A DNA stretch of 64,000 nt from Microlunatus sagamiharensis (GTDB lineage: Bacteria > Actinomycetota > Actinomycetes > Propionibacteriales > Propionibacteriaceae), in assembly GCF_900105785.1 (NCBI RefSeq), contig NZ_LT629799.1, positions 1,922,001 to 1,986,000 on the forward strand, read 5' to 3'. Made by a program: the position numbers and the translations under genes. Below, one piece after another: positions 42,380-50,246 of this stretch; the first letter of the stretch is position 1, and each line of letters opens with the position of its first letter. The notes under the pieces were generated by a model. The model searched no databases. It saw only the letters and a list, made by a program, of their open reading frames with translations, and was not told the DNA's origin.

Positions 42380-43243
42380 TCAGCCCTTCTGCAGCGTCGT
42401 CGCGCCGGTCATGATGGCGACGGCCTCGGTGGGCGTGTGCGACTTGGGCGTGATGACGCCCGCGCAGCCGCCCAGGCGGGCGATGTGGATGCGGTCGGCC
42501 ACCTCGAACACGTTGGGCATGTTGTGGCTGATCAGGATGACCGGCAGACCCTTCTCGCGGATCTGCTGGATCAGGTTCAGCACCTGACCGGTCTCCTTGA
42601 CGCCCAGCGCGGCGGTCGGCTCGTCGAGGACGACGAACTTGGTCGCGAACGTCGCCGCCCGCGCCACCGCCACGGCCTGGCGCTGGCCGCCCGAGAGGGT
42701 CTCCACCGCCTGGCCCATGTTCTGCACGGTCGCGATGCCCAGGTTGGCCATCGACCGGCCGGCGTCGGCCTTCATGCCGCTCTTGTCGAGCATCCGGAAG
42801 ACCGAGCCGAGCGGGCCCGAGCGCCGGCGCTCGCGGCCGAGGAACATGTTGGCCGCGATGTCCAGGGCCGGCGCGACGGCCAGCGTCTGGTAGACGGTCT
42901 CGATGCCCGCCGCACGGGCGTCCTGCGGGGTCTTGAAGCTGACCTCGCGCCCGTCCAGGTAGAGCTGGCCGGAGTCGGGCGTGAGCGCGCCGGTCGCCGC
43001 CTTGATCAGCGTCGACTTGCCGGCCCCGTTGTCGCCGATGATCGCGAGGATCTCGCCCGGGTAGAGGTCGAGGTCGACGCCGTCGAGGCCGATGACCTTG
43101 CCGAAGGTCTTGATCAGCTTGCGGGCCGAGAGGACCGTCTGGCTGGGGTCGGCGACGCCCTCCTGCACGGCGTCGAGGTCGACGCCGTTGACGGTGCCGT
43201 AACGGGCCTCGTTCTGCGGGTCCACGCTCATGCTGCTGCTCAT
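42380..43243 (-). CDS. frcA: Sugar ABC transporter ATP-binding protein (FrcA-like)
   Basis: 287 residues, one ATPase cassette. Walker A GDNGAGKST, Q-loop TVYQTLAV, signature ETLSGGQRQAVAVARA, Walker B FVVLDEPTAALG, H-loop ISHNM, and the FrcA-type ending HIARLG...SHTPTEAVAIMTGA. This single-cassette type matches the FrcBCA fructose/mannose/ribose transporter better than two-cassette RbsA. The ATG at 43243 overlaps the permease stop by 4 bp; a second ATG at 43231 is possible. It energises the permease for sugar uptake; exact sugar unproven. Confidence 0.87.
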   Translation of the reverse strand: MSSSMSVDPQNEARYGTVNGVDLDAVQEGVADPSQTVLSARKLIKTFGKVIGLDGVDLDLYPGEILAIIGDNGAGKSTLIKAATGALTPDSGQLYLDGREVSFKTPQDARAAGIETVYQTLAVAPALDIAANMFLGRERRRSGPLGSVFRMLDKSGMKADAGRSMANLGIATVQNMGQAVETLSGGQRQAVAVARAATFATKFVVLDEPTAALGVKETGQVLNLIQQIREKGLPVILISHNMPNVFEVADRIHIARLGGCAGVITPKSHTPTEAVAIMTGATTLQKG

Positions 43244-44274
43244 GCCTTGACCTTCCGGATCCACTGGTCGATGCCGACGGCCACGATGACCAGGACGCCG
43301 GTGGCGAACACGCGCCACTGGTCGTCGACGCCGGCGAGGCTCAGGCCCAGCCGGAACGCGTACACGATCAGGGCGCCGATGATGGTGCCGATCACCGCAC
43401 CACGACCGCCGAAGAGGCTCGTGCCGCCGATGACGACGGCGGTGATGCTCTCCAGGTTGGCGTCGGTGAGGGCGTTCGGGCTCGCGCTGCCCGCACGGCC
43501 GATCTGCAGCCAGGCGGTGATGCCGTAGAGCAGGCCGGCCACGGTGTAGACGCTGAGCAGGACCCGGTTCACCCGGATGCCGACGAGTCGCGCGGCCTCG
43601 ATGTCGTTGCCGACCGCGTACACGTGGCGGCCCCACTTGGTCTGGCTGAGCGCGAAGCCGACGACGATCGCCATCAGCGCCACGATCACGACGCCGGTGG
43701 TGATGCGGAAGCGGCCGAACTGCAGCACGGTGCCGGCCCAGTTGACCGAGTCCGGCAGGGCGGTGGACTGGATGTTCGAGCCGCCGGAGTAGAGCAGGCC
43801 GGCTGCGAGGAAGACGCTCAGCGTCCCGAGCGTCACGATGAACGGTGGCAGGTTGATCCGGGTCACCAGGAAGCCGTTGAGCAGGCCTCCCAAGGTGCCG
43901 ACGAGCACACCGATGAGGATCGCCAGCGGACCGGGGACGCCACCGCTCGAGGCGAGGCTGGCCATGATCAGCATCGAGAACACCGTGAGCGCGCCGACCG
44001 AGAGGTCGATGCCCGCGGTCAGGATGATCAGGGTCTGGCCGATGGCCAGCGCGGCGATGATCGCGACCTGCTGGAACAGGATCGACAGCGCCTGGGGCTG
44101 GAGGAAGCGCGGGTTGATCAGCGCGAAGACGATGATCGCGATGATCAGCACCGCGAGCGGGCTGAGGGCCGGCTGGGCGTGCAGCACGTGCTGGATGCGC
44201 TGGGCCGGCGACTGCCGGCGCATCGCGAACTGCTCGGCCGCCGACGCCGGGGCGGAGGTGGTGGTCGTGGACAC
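43240..44274 (-). CDS. frcC: Sugar ABC transporter permease (FrcC/RbsC-like)
   Basis: 344 residues with about eight to ten TM helices. Family signatures: GQTLIILTAGIDLSVGA and QTKWGRHVYAVGNDIEAARLVGIRVNR. The latter is the EAA-like loop that meets the ATPase. GTG start at 44274. It sits between FrcB-like (upstream, with a stem-loop in between) and FrcA-like (4-bp overlap) genes, forming a complete importer. Confidence 0.9.
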   Translation of the reverse strand: MSTTTTSAPASAAEQFAMRRQSPAQRIQHVLHAQPALSPLAVLIIAIIVFALINPRFLQPQALSILFQQVAIIAALAIGQTLIILTAGIDLSVGALTVFSMLIMASLASSGGVPGPLAILIGVLVGTLGGLLNGFLVTRINLPPFIVTLGTLSVFLAAGLLYSGGSNIQSTALPDSVNWAGTVLQFGRFRITTGVVIVALMAIVVGFALSQTKWGRHVYAVGNDIEAARLVGIRVNRVLLSVYTVAGLLYGITAWLQIGRAGSASPNALTDANLESITAVVIGGTSLFGGRGAVIGTIIGALIVYAFRLGLSLAGVDDQWRVFATGVLVIVAVGIDQWIRKVKA

Positions 44275-44352
44275 GGGCTTCCTTGCCTCGAAGGTGCAGC
44301 AGACGTGGAGTGGTGCCGCAGGTCTAGCAGAACCGCGTCACCGGGGGGAAGG

Positions 44353-44378
44353 GCCGGTCCTGCTCGCGCAGGACCGGC
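44353..44378 (-). promoter_or_regulatory. Stem-loop between binding-protein and permease genes (attenuator/stabiliser)
   Basis: GCCGGTCCTGC and GCAGGACCGGC pair perfectly over 11 bp around TCGC in the 120-bp gap after frcB. Stem-loops here are usual and keep binding-protein mRNA more abundant than that of the membrane parts. No T-run, so partial termination or 3' protection. Confidence 0.7.
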
Positions 44379-44394
44379 TCCGCTCCTTTGAGAA

Positions 44395-45516
44395 TCAGCC
44401 CCAGCAGATCTTCGAGGCCTCGTCGGAGGTGATGCTCTGCAGCCCGTCGACCGGGTTGTCGGTCACCAGGGCCACGCCGCTGTCGAGGAAGGTCAGGCCC
44501 GGCGTCACCGCCGGCTTCTCGCCACCGTTGGCGATCTTCTTGATCGCGTCCACGCCGAGCTGGGCCATCTTGACCGGGTACTGCTGGGAGGTCGCGCCGA
44601 TGACGCCCGACTTCACGCTCGAGATGCCCGGGGAGCAGCCACCGTCGACCGAGACGATCGTGGCCTTCACGCCCGCCGCGTCGAGCGCCTCGGCCGCACC
44701 CGCCGCGGCCGGCTCGTTCAGGGTGTAGACGAGGTTGATGTCCTTCGTCTTCGACAGGCAGGTCTCCATGGCCGACTTGCCCTGGTCCTGCGCGCCGAGG
44801 GTGGGCTCGTTGCAGGCGATCGTGTAGCTGCCACCCTTGCCGCCGGTGTAGGTGCCGGACTTGTCCTCGTCACCGTTCTTCTTGGGGTCCTTGACGTCGA
44901 TCCCCATGCCGGTCAGGAAGCCCTGGTCCCGGTTGTAGTCGACCGAGACGACCTTGTCGTTGTAGAGGTCGAGCAGCGCGATGTTGGCCTGCTTGCCGTC
45001 CTGCTTGGCGGCGGCCCACTTGCCGATCTCCTCACCCGCGGTGAAGTTGTTCGTCGCGATGGTGAGGTCGACGACGTCAGCGGGGTCCGGCGGGGTGTCG
45101 AGGGCGATCACGTAGAGGCCCTGCTTGCGCGCCTGCTCGATGGCGGAGTTCACGCCGGGGCCGTTCGGGGTGATCAGGATGCCCTGGTCGCCGCGGGCCA
45201 CGGCGGCCTCGATGGCCTTGACCTGGCCGTCCTCGTCGCCGTCCTCGGCGCCGGCGGCGTACGTGAGCTTGACGTTCTGCTTGGCGGCCTCGTCCTCGGC
45301 GCCCTTCTTCATGGCGAGGAAGAAGGGGTTGGTGGAGGTCTTGGTGATCAGCGCGACGGCGGTCTCGCCGCCACCGCCGCCGTTGCCCGAGTCGGAGCCG
45401 GGGGCGGCGGAGTCGCCGCCACCGCAGGCGCTGAGGGCGAGCGATGCCGCTGCGGCCAGGACGACGCCGGCGGCGAGCCGGCCGCGTCCGCGGAACGGGT
45501 GGGTCGAGTTCTTCAT
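44395..45516 (-). CDS. frcB: Sugar-binding lipoprotein of ABC transporter (FrcB-like)
   Basis: 373 residues. Signal peptide with lipobox LALSAC (Cys ~31), a Gly/Ser linker and a periplasmic-binding type-1 fold: VALITKTSTNPFFLAMKKGAEDEA, VKAIEAAVARGDQGILITP, YVIALDTP. The TNPFF motif is typical of ribose/fructose-type binding proteins. It captures sugar outside the membrane and feeds FrcC-like. ATG 45516 with an AAGGAG ribosome site; a strong promoter lies upstream at 45578-45606. First gene of the leftward operon. Confidence 0.9.
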   Translation of the reverse strand: MKNSTHPFRGRGRLAAGVVLAAAASLALSACGGGDSAAPGSDSGNGGGGGETAVALITKTSTNPFFLAMKKGAEDEAAKQNVKLTYAAGAEDGDEDGQVKAIEAAVARGDQGILITPNGPGVNSAIEQARKQGLYVIALDTPPDPADVVDLTIATNNFTAGEEIGKWAAAKQDGKQANIALLDLYNDKVVSVDYNRDQGFLTGMGIDVKDPKKNGDEDKSGTYTGGKGGSYTIACNEPTLGAQDQGKSAMETCLSKTKDINLVYTLNEPAAAGAAEALDAAGVKATIVSVDGGCSPGISSVKSGVIGATSQQYPVKMAQLGVDAIKKIANGGEKPAVTPGLTFLDSGVALVTDNPVDGLQSITSDEASKICWG

Positions 45517-45556
45517 GGACGTGACTCCTTCATTGGAATGACGCACCGCAGGTCGC

Positions 45557-45606
45557 TTGACAACGGTGTCAGGCATATTTCTAAAATACTCTCAGGCCGG
45601 TGTCAA
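45557..45606. promoter_or_regulatory. Divergent promoters and LacI-type operator between frcB-like and lacI-like genes
   Basis: On the minus strand TTGACA (45606-45601), a 17-bp spacer and TAGAAA (45583-45578) form a near-consensus promoter for the sugar operon. Just downstream, TGACA-ACGG-TGTCA (45558-45571) is a perfect 5-bp dyad well placed to block it. CGGTGTCA occurs twice in this region. On the plus strand TTGACA (45557) and TAAAAT (45582) could serve the regulator gene, although their 19-bp spacing is long. Confidence 0.65.
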
Positions 45607-45660
45607 CTCCGGCCCGGTAACGATTCGTCCGGCAGACCGGGCGAGCACGAGGAGGTGGAC

Positions 45661-46698
45661 GTGACCGACGCCCTGACTGGCCGCCACAACCGCGGCCGCG
45701 CGACGATCCGCGACGTCGCCGCCCTGGCCGGCGTCGGGATCAAGACCGTGTCCCGGGTCATCAACCACGAGGCGAACGTATCCGCTGCCACCCGGGAGAA
45801 GGTGGAGCAGGCGGTCGTGGCGCTGAACTTCACGCCCAACCAGGGTGCCGGCGCGCTGCGCCGCGGCGACCGCAAGACGCTCACCCTCGGGCTGCTGCTC
45901 GACGCCGTGGACAACCCGTTCTCCGCGGCGATCCACCGGGCGGTCGAGGCCGTGGCGTGGGAGCGCGGCACGGCGGTCTTCGGCGCGAGCTTCGGCGACG
46001 ACCCGGGCCGCGAGCGCGCGCTGGTCGAGGCCTTCACCCGCCGCCGCGTGGACGGGCTGGTGCTGACGACCATCGCCGACGACCACACCTACCTGCAGAC
46101 CGAGCTCGAGCAGGGCGTGCCGGTGGTCTTCGTCGACCGTCCCCCGCGCGGCATCGATGCCGACACCGTCCTCACCGACAACCGGCACGCGTCGGGCACG
46201 GCCGTGGCCCACCTCGTGCAGCACGGTCACCGCCGCATCGCCTTCCTCAGCGACGACCTCGAGGTGTCCACCGCCCGCGAGCGGCACCTCGGCTACCTCG
46301 ACGCCCTGCGCGACGCGGACGCCGAGGAGGGACCCGTGCGCCCGGGCCTGCGCTCCGTCGAGGCCGCGTACGAGGCCGTGCGCGAGCTGATGGCCGCTCC
46401 CGAGCGGCCGACCGCGCTCTTCACCAGCCAGAACCTGGTGAGCATCGGCGGCATCCGTGCCCTCCACGACCTCGGCCTGCAGCACGAGGTCGCGGTGGTC
46501 GGCTTCGACGACGTCTTCCTGGCCGACATGCTCGAACCGGCCCTGACCGTGGTCGCGCAGGACCCGTCGGAGATGGGCCGGGCCGCGGCGGGACGGGTCT
46601 TCGCCCGCCTCGACGGCGACGACTCCCCCGCGGCCACCACGGTCGTGCCGGCGCGGCTGGTCGTCCGCGGTTCGGGAGAGATCCGCCCGCCCGCCTGA
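45661..46698 (+). CDS. LacI-family transcriptional regulator
   Basis: 345 residues. N-terminal HTH and hinge: ATIRDVAALAGVGIKTVSRVINHEANVSAATREKV, then a periplasmic-binding-like effector domain (LGLLLDAVDNPFSAAIHRAVE..., ALFTSQNLVSIGGIRALHD, AVVGFDD). GTG with GAGGAGGTGGAC ribosome site. It is divergent from the sugar ABC operon and almost certainly its local regulator, with sugar or sugar phosphate as effector. Confidence 0.92.
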   Translation: MTDALTGRHNRGRATIRDVAALAGVGIKTVSRVINHEANVSAATREKVEQAVVALNFTPNQGAGALRRGDRKTLTLGLLLDAVDNPFSAAIHRAVEAVAWERGTAVFGASFGDDPGRERALVEAFTRRRVDGLVLTTIADDHTYLQTELEQGVPVVFVDRPPRGIDADTVLTDNRHASGTAVAHLVQHGHRRIAFLSDDLEVSTARERHLGYLDALRDADAEEGPVRPGLRSVEAAYEAVRELMAAPERPTALFTSQNLVSIGGIRALHDLGLQHEVAVVGFDDVFLADMLEPALTVVAQDPSEMGRAAAGRVFARLDGDDSPAATTVVPARLVVRGSGEIRPPA

Positions 46699-46707
46699 GG
46701 GCGGGCG
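46688..46707 (+). terminator. Hairpin over the lacI-like stop codon
   Basis: CGCCCGCC-TGAG-GGCGGGCG is a perfect 8-bp stem with a tetraloop that contains the stop codon TGA. Confidence 0.5.
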
Positions 46708-46721
46708 CGGCGCCACGCGGA

Positions 46722-46964
46722 CTACGCCTCGTCCGTGACCGTCGCGATCGGCTCCTCCACCGGGCCCCAGGCCGTGACCAGCGCGTAGAGCACGAGCGGG
46801 CGGTCGGGGCGGTCGCCCTCCTCGACCACCTTCGCCGCGGCCGCCTCGTCGTCCCAGACGTGGCCGCCGTCGAGCAGGTGGCTGCGCAGCTGCTTGTCGG
46901 GGGTGTACTCGGCGATCACCCAGCCGGCGGGCTTCGGACGTTCGGGACGTTCCGCGAGATCCAT
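46722..46964 (-). CDS. Small hypothetical protein
   Basis: 80 residues, ATG start. Sequence has WVIAEYTPDKQLRSHLLDGGHVWDD and LVLYALVTAWGPVEEPIATV, with alternate strand/helix character and an acidic C-terminus. No family recognised. It is divergent from the next gene by 47 bp and convergent to lacI; codon use matches neighbours, so I regard it as real. Confidence 0.55.
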   Translation of the reverse strand: MDLAERPERPKPAGWVIAEYTPDKQLRSHLLDGGHVWDDEAAAAKVVEEGDRPDRPLVLYALVTAWGPVEEPIATVTDEA

Positions 46965-47011
46965 CTGCGCAGGCTAGCCAGGCGGGGCACCCGTGGCGAG
47001 AGGATGCCGGG

Positions 47012-47539
47012 GTGACGTCGCCGCCTCCTCCGCCGGACCGCATCGACGGAACCGTCACCGCGGGCCTCGAGGACACCGCGCACCTCGCCCGGCTGGTCGA
47101 GACCGGCTTCGCCCGCGCCGCGGCGCACCGGGAGAACCCGGCGCTGACCCGGGCGACCTGCGGCCTCGCCGCGGCCGCCTTCTGGCCGCTGCTCCCGGCG
47201 GCGGTGACGCTCCAGCTCGGGCTGGTCCTGCGGCCCGGCACCCGCTACTACCTCAGCGCGGACCGCCAGGCGGTGCTCGCGGTCGGCGTACGGCGGAACG
47301 CGTGGCACGTGCACGCGCACGTGTCCGCACGCCCGGGCTCGGGGCAGGGCCGGGCCCTGCGCGCGCTCGTCGGTCCCGCCCTCGCCGCTGCCGCCGACGC
47401 CTCGGGCACCCGCATCGAGGTGGTCGCGATCAGCAGGGCGATGGCCGACCGCTACGGCACCGAGTTCCCGGGCCTGGTCGACGTCGGACCGGGGTTCCCG
47501 CAGGGACGCCGGCTGCGCCGGGAGCCGCGTACGCCCTGA
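47012..47539 (+). CDS. Hypothetical protein
   Basis: 175 residues from GTG. Pro-rich start, helical segment (~20-70), then beta strands (RYYLSADRQAVLAVGVRRNAWHVHAHVSARPGSGQGRALRALV). The order strand-strand-G-rich loop-helix resembles a GNAT core (RPGSGQGRALRALV as a possible acetyl-CoA loop), but other GNAT features are not clear. I do not assign function. No ribosome site is evident. Confidence 0.5.
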   Translation: MTSPPPPPDRIDGTVTAGLEDTAHLARLVETGFARAAAHRENPALTRATCGLAAAAFWPLLPAAVTLQLGLVLRPGTRYYLSADRQAVLAVGVRRNAWHVHAHVSARPGSGQGRALRALVGPALAAAADASGTRIEVVAISRAMADRYGTEFPGLVDVGPGFPQGRRLRREPRTP

Positions 47540-47558
47540 GGAGGTGGGCCCGCCGCGC

Positions 47559-48338
47559 TCAGCTCAGGAGCCGTCGCAGCGAACCCCCGGTGAGGAGCCC
47601 GCCGTCGACCGGCAGGGCGTGCCCGGTCACCCAGGCCGCGTCCTCGCCGGCGAGGAAGGCCACGGCCGCCGCGACGTCCTCGGGCCGGCCGACGCGGTCG
47701 AGCGGGTACAGCGGGCGCATCGCCGAGGCACCGCCCGGCTGGTCGTCCCACACCCGGGTCTCGACGGTCGCCGGCAGCACCGCGTTGACCCGGACGCGCG
47801 GCGCGAGCTCGACCGCGAGGTTGCCCACGAGCGAGACCAGCCCGGCCTTCGCCGCGGAGTAGGGCTCGCTGCCGAGGGCGAGCAGGGCGTTCACCGAGCC
47901 GACCGCCACGACGGCCGGGCCGTGCTCGCTGGCGCGCAGCAGCGGGACCGAGGCCCTGACGGTCCGGACGAAGCCCATGAGGTTGAGCTCGATCAGGCCG
48001 GTCCAGATCTCGTCGGTGGTGTCGACGAAGGACGGGTGAGGGCGGTCGCCGCCCGCCACGTGCACCAGGACGTCCAGCCCCTCGAGCGGGGCGACCAGGT
48101 CGTCGACCGCGGAACCGTCGGTGACGTCGACGTGCGCGGCCCGGTGGCCGTCGCCGTCCAGACCGGCCACGACGTCGCGCGCCGCCGGCCCAGCCACGTC
48201 CCACCGGTCGGCCACGACCACCACTGCGCCCTCGCCGGAGAGGCGCCGGGCGACCGCGAGGCCGATGCCGGTGCCACCGCCCACGACCAGCACCCGGCGT
48301 CCGACGAACCGCGACCCGGCCCGCCACTGGTGCTCCAC
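47559..48338 (-). CDS. Short-chain dehydrogenase/reductase
   Basis: 259 residues. Cofactor motif VVGGGTGIGLAVARRL, active-site Ser in AVGSVNALL and YSAAK, and C-terminal VTGHALPVDGGLLTGG typical of FabG-like SDRs. The usual NNAG is replaced by VAGGD. Substrate unknown. GTG start at 48338; divergent from the telA-pknG gene cluster. Confidence 0.85.
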   Translation of the reverse strand: MEHQWRAGSRFVGRRVLVVGGGTGIGLAVARRLSGEGAVVVVADRWDVAGPAARDVVAGLDGDGHRAAHVDVTDGSAVDDLVAPLEGLDVLVHVAGGDRPHPSFVDTTDEIWTGLIELNLMGFVRTVRASVPLLRASEHGPAVVAVGSVNALLALGSEPYSAAKAGLVSLVGNLAVELAPRVRVNAVLPATVETRVWDDQPGGASAMRPLYPLDRVGRPEDVAAAVAFLAGEDAAWVTGHALPVDGGLLTGGSLRRLLS

Positions 48339-48469
48339 GGGCTCGATCGTGGCACCAGGAGCCCACCGGACGCACCCGGCCCGCGTGACCGGGTGTACGG
48401 GTAGATTTCGACGTCACCCGTCCGGCGCGTCCGGAGGGGCACGACCCGATCAGCGAGAGGAAGCGCCGC

Positions 48470-49714
48470 ATGACCGAGCCGGGAGGCCAGGGGGCCGCTG
48501 CGCCCGCACCGCTGGCCCCGCCCACGGGGGCCACGGGCTCGCTGACCCTCACCGCGCCGGAGCCGGTCAGCCCCGTCGTGGAGACGCAGGCGCCGGCGAT
48601 GGCCCCGCAGGTCGACGCCCGGCAGCTGCCCGCGCTGGACGACCGCGTCGAGGGCTACCTGACCGCGCTGCTCAAGAACCAGACGCGCTCGCCGGAGTTC
48701 GCCCGCCAGGCCGACAACGTGCGGACCATGGGCGACGCCGACATCCGCAAGGCCGCCGAGACCTCGAACCGCCTGCTGCAGACGCCGGTCAAGGCGCTCC
48801 AGGAGGGCGGGCTCTCGCAGGGCTCGAAGGTGGGCAGGACGCTGCTCGAGCTCCGCCGCACGGTCGAGGACCTCGACCCGAGCCAGGCGACCGGGCCGCG
48901 CAAGTTCCTCGGCATGATCCCCTTCGGTGACAAGGTCGCCGACTACTTCCGCAAGTACCAGGGCGCGCAGAGCCACCTCGACGCCATCCTGCACAGCCTG
49001 CGCAACGGTCAGGACGAGCTCACCCGCGACAACGTGGCGCTCAACCTCGAGAAGCAGAACCTCTGGACCGTCATGGGCCGGCTGAACGCCTACATCTACG
49101 TCGCCGAGCAGCTCGACGGGCGGCTGGAGGAGAAGATCGCCGAGCTCGAGGGCGTCGACCCCGAGCGGGCCAAGGCGCTCAGCCAGGACGTGCTCTTCTA
49201 CGTCCGCCAGAAGCACCAGGACCTGCTCACCCAGCTCGCGGTCTCGATCCAGAACTACCTCGCGATCGACGTGATCATCAAGAACAACATCGAGCTGATC
49301 AAGGGCGTCGACCGTGCGTCGACGACGACGGTCTCGGCCCTGCGCACCGCGGTGATCGTGGCCCAGGCGCTCAACAACCAGAAGCTGGTGCTCGACCAGA
49401 TCACGGCGCTCAACTCGACGACGTCGGACATCATCCAGCGCACCTCCGAGCTGCTCCGCGACAACTCCGCCTCGATCCAGAAGCAGGCGGCCTCGGCGAC
49501 GGTGGGGCTGCCGCAGCTGCAGGCGGCGTTCGCGAACATCTACCAGACCATGGACTCGATCGACGCGTTCAAGGCCGAGGCGCTGACCTCCATGCAGGCC
49601 ACGATCGGCGTGCTCGAGTCCGAGGTCACCAAGTCGCGCACCTACCTCGAGCGCGTGCAGCGCGGCGACGCCGACCTGGCCTCCGGCGCCCTCGAGCTCG
49701 GCCCCGATGCCTGA
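48470..49714 (+). CDS. TelA-family protein (toxic anion resistance family)
   Basis: 414 residues. Pro/Ala-rich N-terminus (~1-50), then the helical TelA domain with KFLGMIPFGDKVADYFRKYQGAQSHLDAIL, DNVALNLEKQNLWTVMGRLNAYIYVAEQLD, AIDVIIKNNIELIKGVDRAS and NSTTSDIIQRTSELLRDN. The family was named for tellurite resistance but is widespread and likely a cytoplasmic coiled-coil/scaffold factor. ATG start with a GAGAGGAAG ribosome site. It leads an eight-gene run that includes the GlnX-GlnH-PknG genes. Confidence 0.88.
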   Translation: MTEPGGQGAAAPAPLAPPTGATGSLTLTAPEPVSPVVETQAPAMAPQVDARQLPALDDRVEGYLTALLKNQTRSPEFARQADNVRTMGDADIRKAAETSNRLLQTPVKALQEGGLSQGSKVGRTLLELRRTVEDLDPSQATGPRKFLGMIPFGDKVADYFRKYQGAQSHLDAILHSLRNGQDELTRDNVALNLEKQNLWTVMGRLNAYIYVAEQLDGRLEEKIAELEGVDPERAKALSQDVLFYVRQKHQDLLTQLAVSIQNYLAIDVIIKNNIELIKGVDRASTTTVSALRTAVIVAQALNNQKLVLDQITALNSTTSDIIQRTSELLRDNSASIQKQAASATVGLPQLQAAFANIYQTMDSIDAFKAEALTSMQATIGVLESEVTKSRTYLERVQRGDADLASGALELGPDA

Positions 49715-49739
49715 GCGGACAAGGGCACCGGAGGGTTCG

Positions 49740-50246
49740 ATGGGCCTCAGCAGCTGGTGGGCGCGCCTGACCGGCTCGGCCCGCGGACCCGTCGCGGACG
49801 AGAGCGTCGTGCTCGACACGGTGCCGACCGAGGCCGACCTGCTGGCGGCCCTCGAAGCGAGCGAGGCGGCGGTCGCCGGCGGCCAGGTCCCGGCTCCCGT
49901 GGCCTCGCGGGTCCGCCGCATCACCCGGACGGTGCGTGAGACGCTCCCCCGCGTCCGCAACCTCGGCCTGGGCAGCGCGGAGGCGTACGCGCTCACCGCC
50001 ACGGCGACCACCTACCTGCCCGAGGCCCTGGAGGCGTACACGCGGCTGCCTCGGCAGTGGGCCGACTCGCGACCGGTGGACGGCGGCCGCACGTCGCTCA
50101 TGCTCCTCATCGACACCCTCGACCTGCTGGCCAGCTCGATGGAGACGATCTTCGACGCCGCCGTCCGCGTCGACGCGAACGCGCTCGTGGTGCAGGGGCG
50201 CTTCCTCCAGGAGAAGTTCGGCCGCTCCAGCGTGGAGCTGCCGTGA
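49740..50246 (+). CDS. Uncharacterised helical protein of the pknG cluster
   Basis: 168 residues if started at ATG 49740, which has a strong GGAGGG ribosome site; an earlier ATG at 49707 overlaps the telA end and adds 11 residues. Mostly helical, with VASRVRRITRTVRETLPRVRNLGLG and TYLPEALEAYTRLPRQW. C-terminal SMETIFDAAVRVDANALVVQGRFLQEKFG is helical. No catalytic motif. Position between TelA and an AAA+ ATPase suggests a structural partner of either. The stop overlaps the AAA+ start by 4 bp. Confidence 0.7.
   Translation: MGLSSWWARLTGSARGPVADESVVLDTVPTEADLLAALEASEAAVAGGQVPAPVASRVRRITRTVRETLPRVRNLGLGSAEAYALTATATTYLPEALEAYTRLPRQWADSRPVDGGRTSLMLLIDTLDLLASSMETIFDAAVRVDANALVVQGRFLQEKFGRSSVELP

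Noticed and set aside
48470-49714. Tellurite resistance from the TelA name
   Set aside because: No ter genes are nearby. Its context is the PknG signalling cluster, so a resistance label would mislead.
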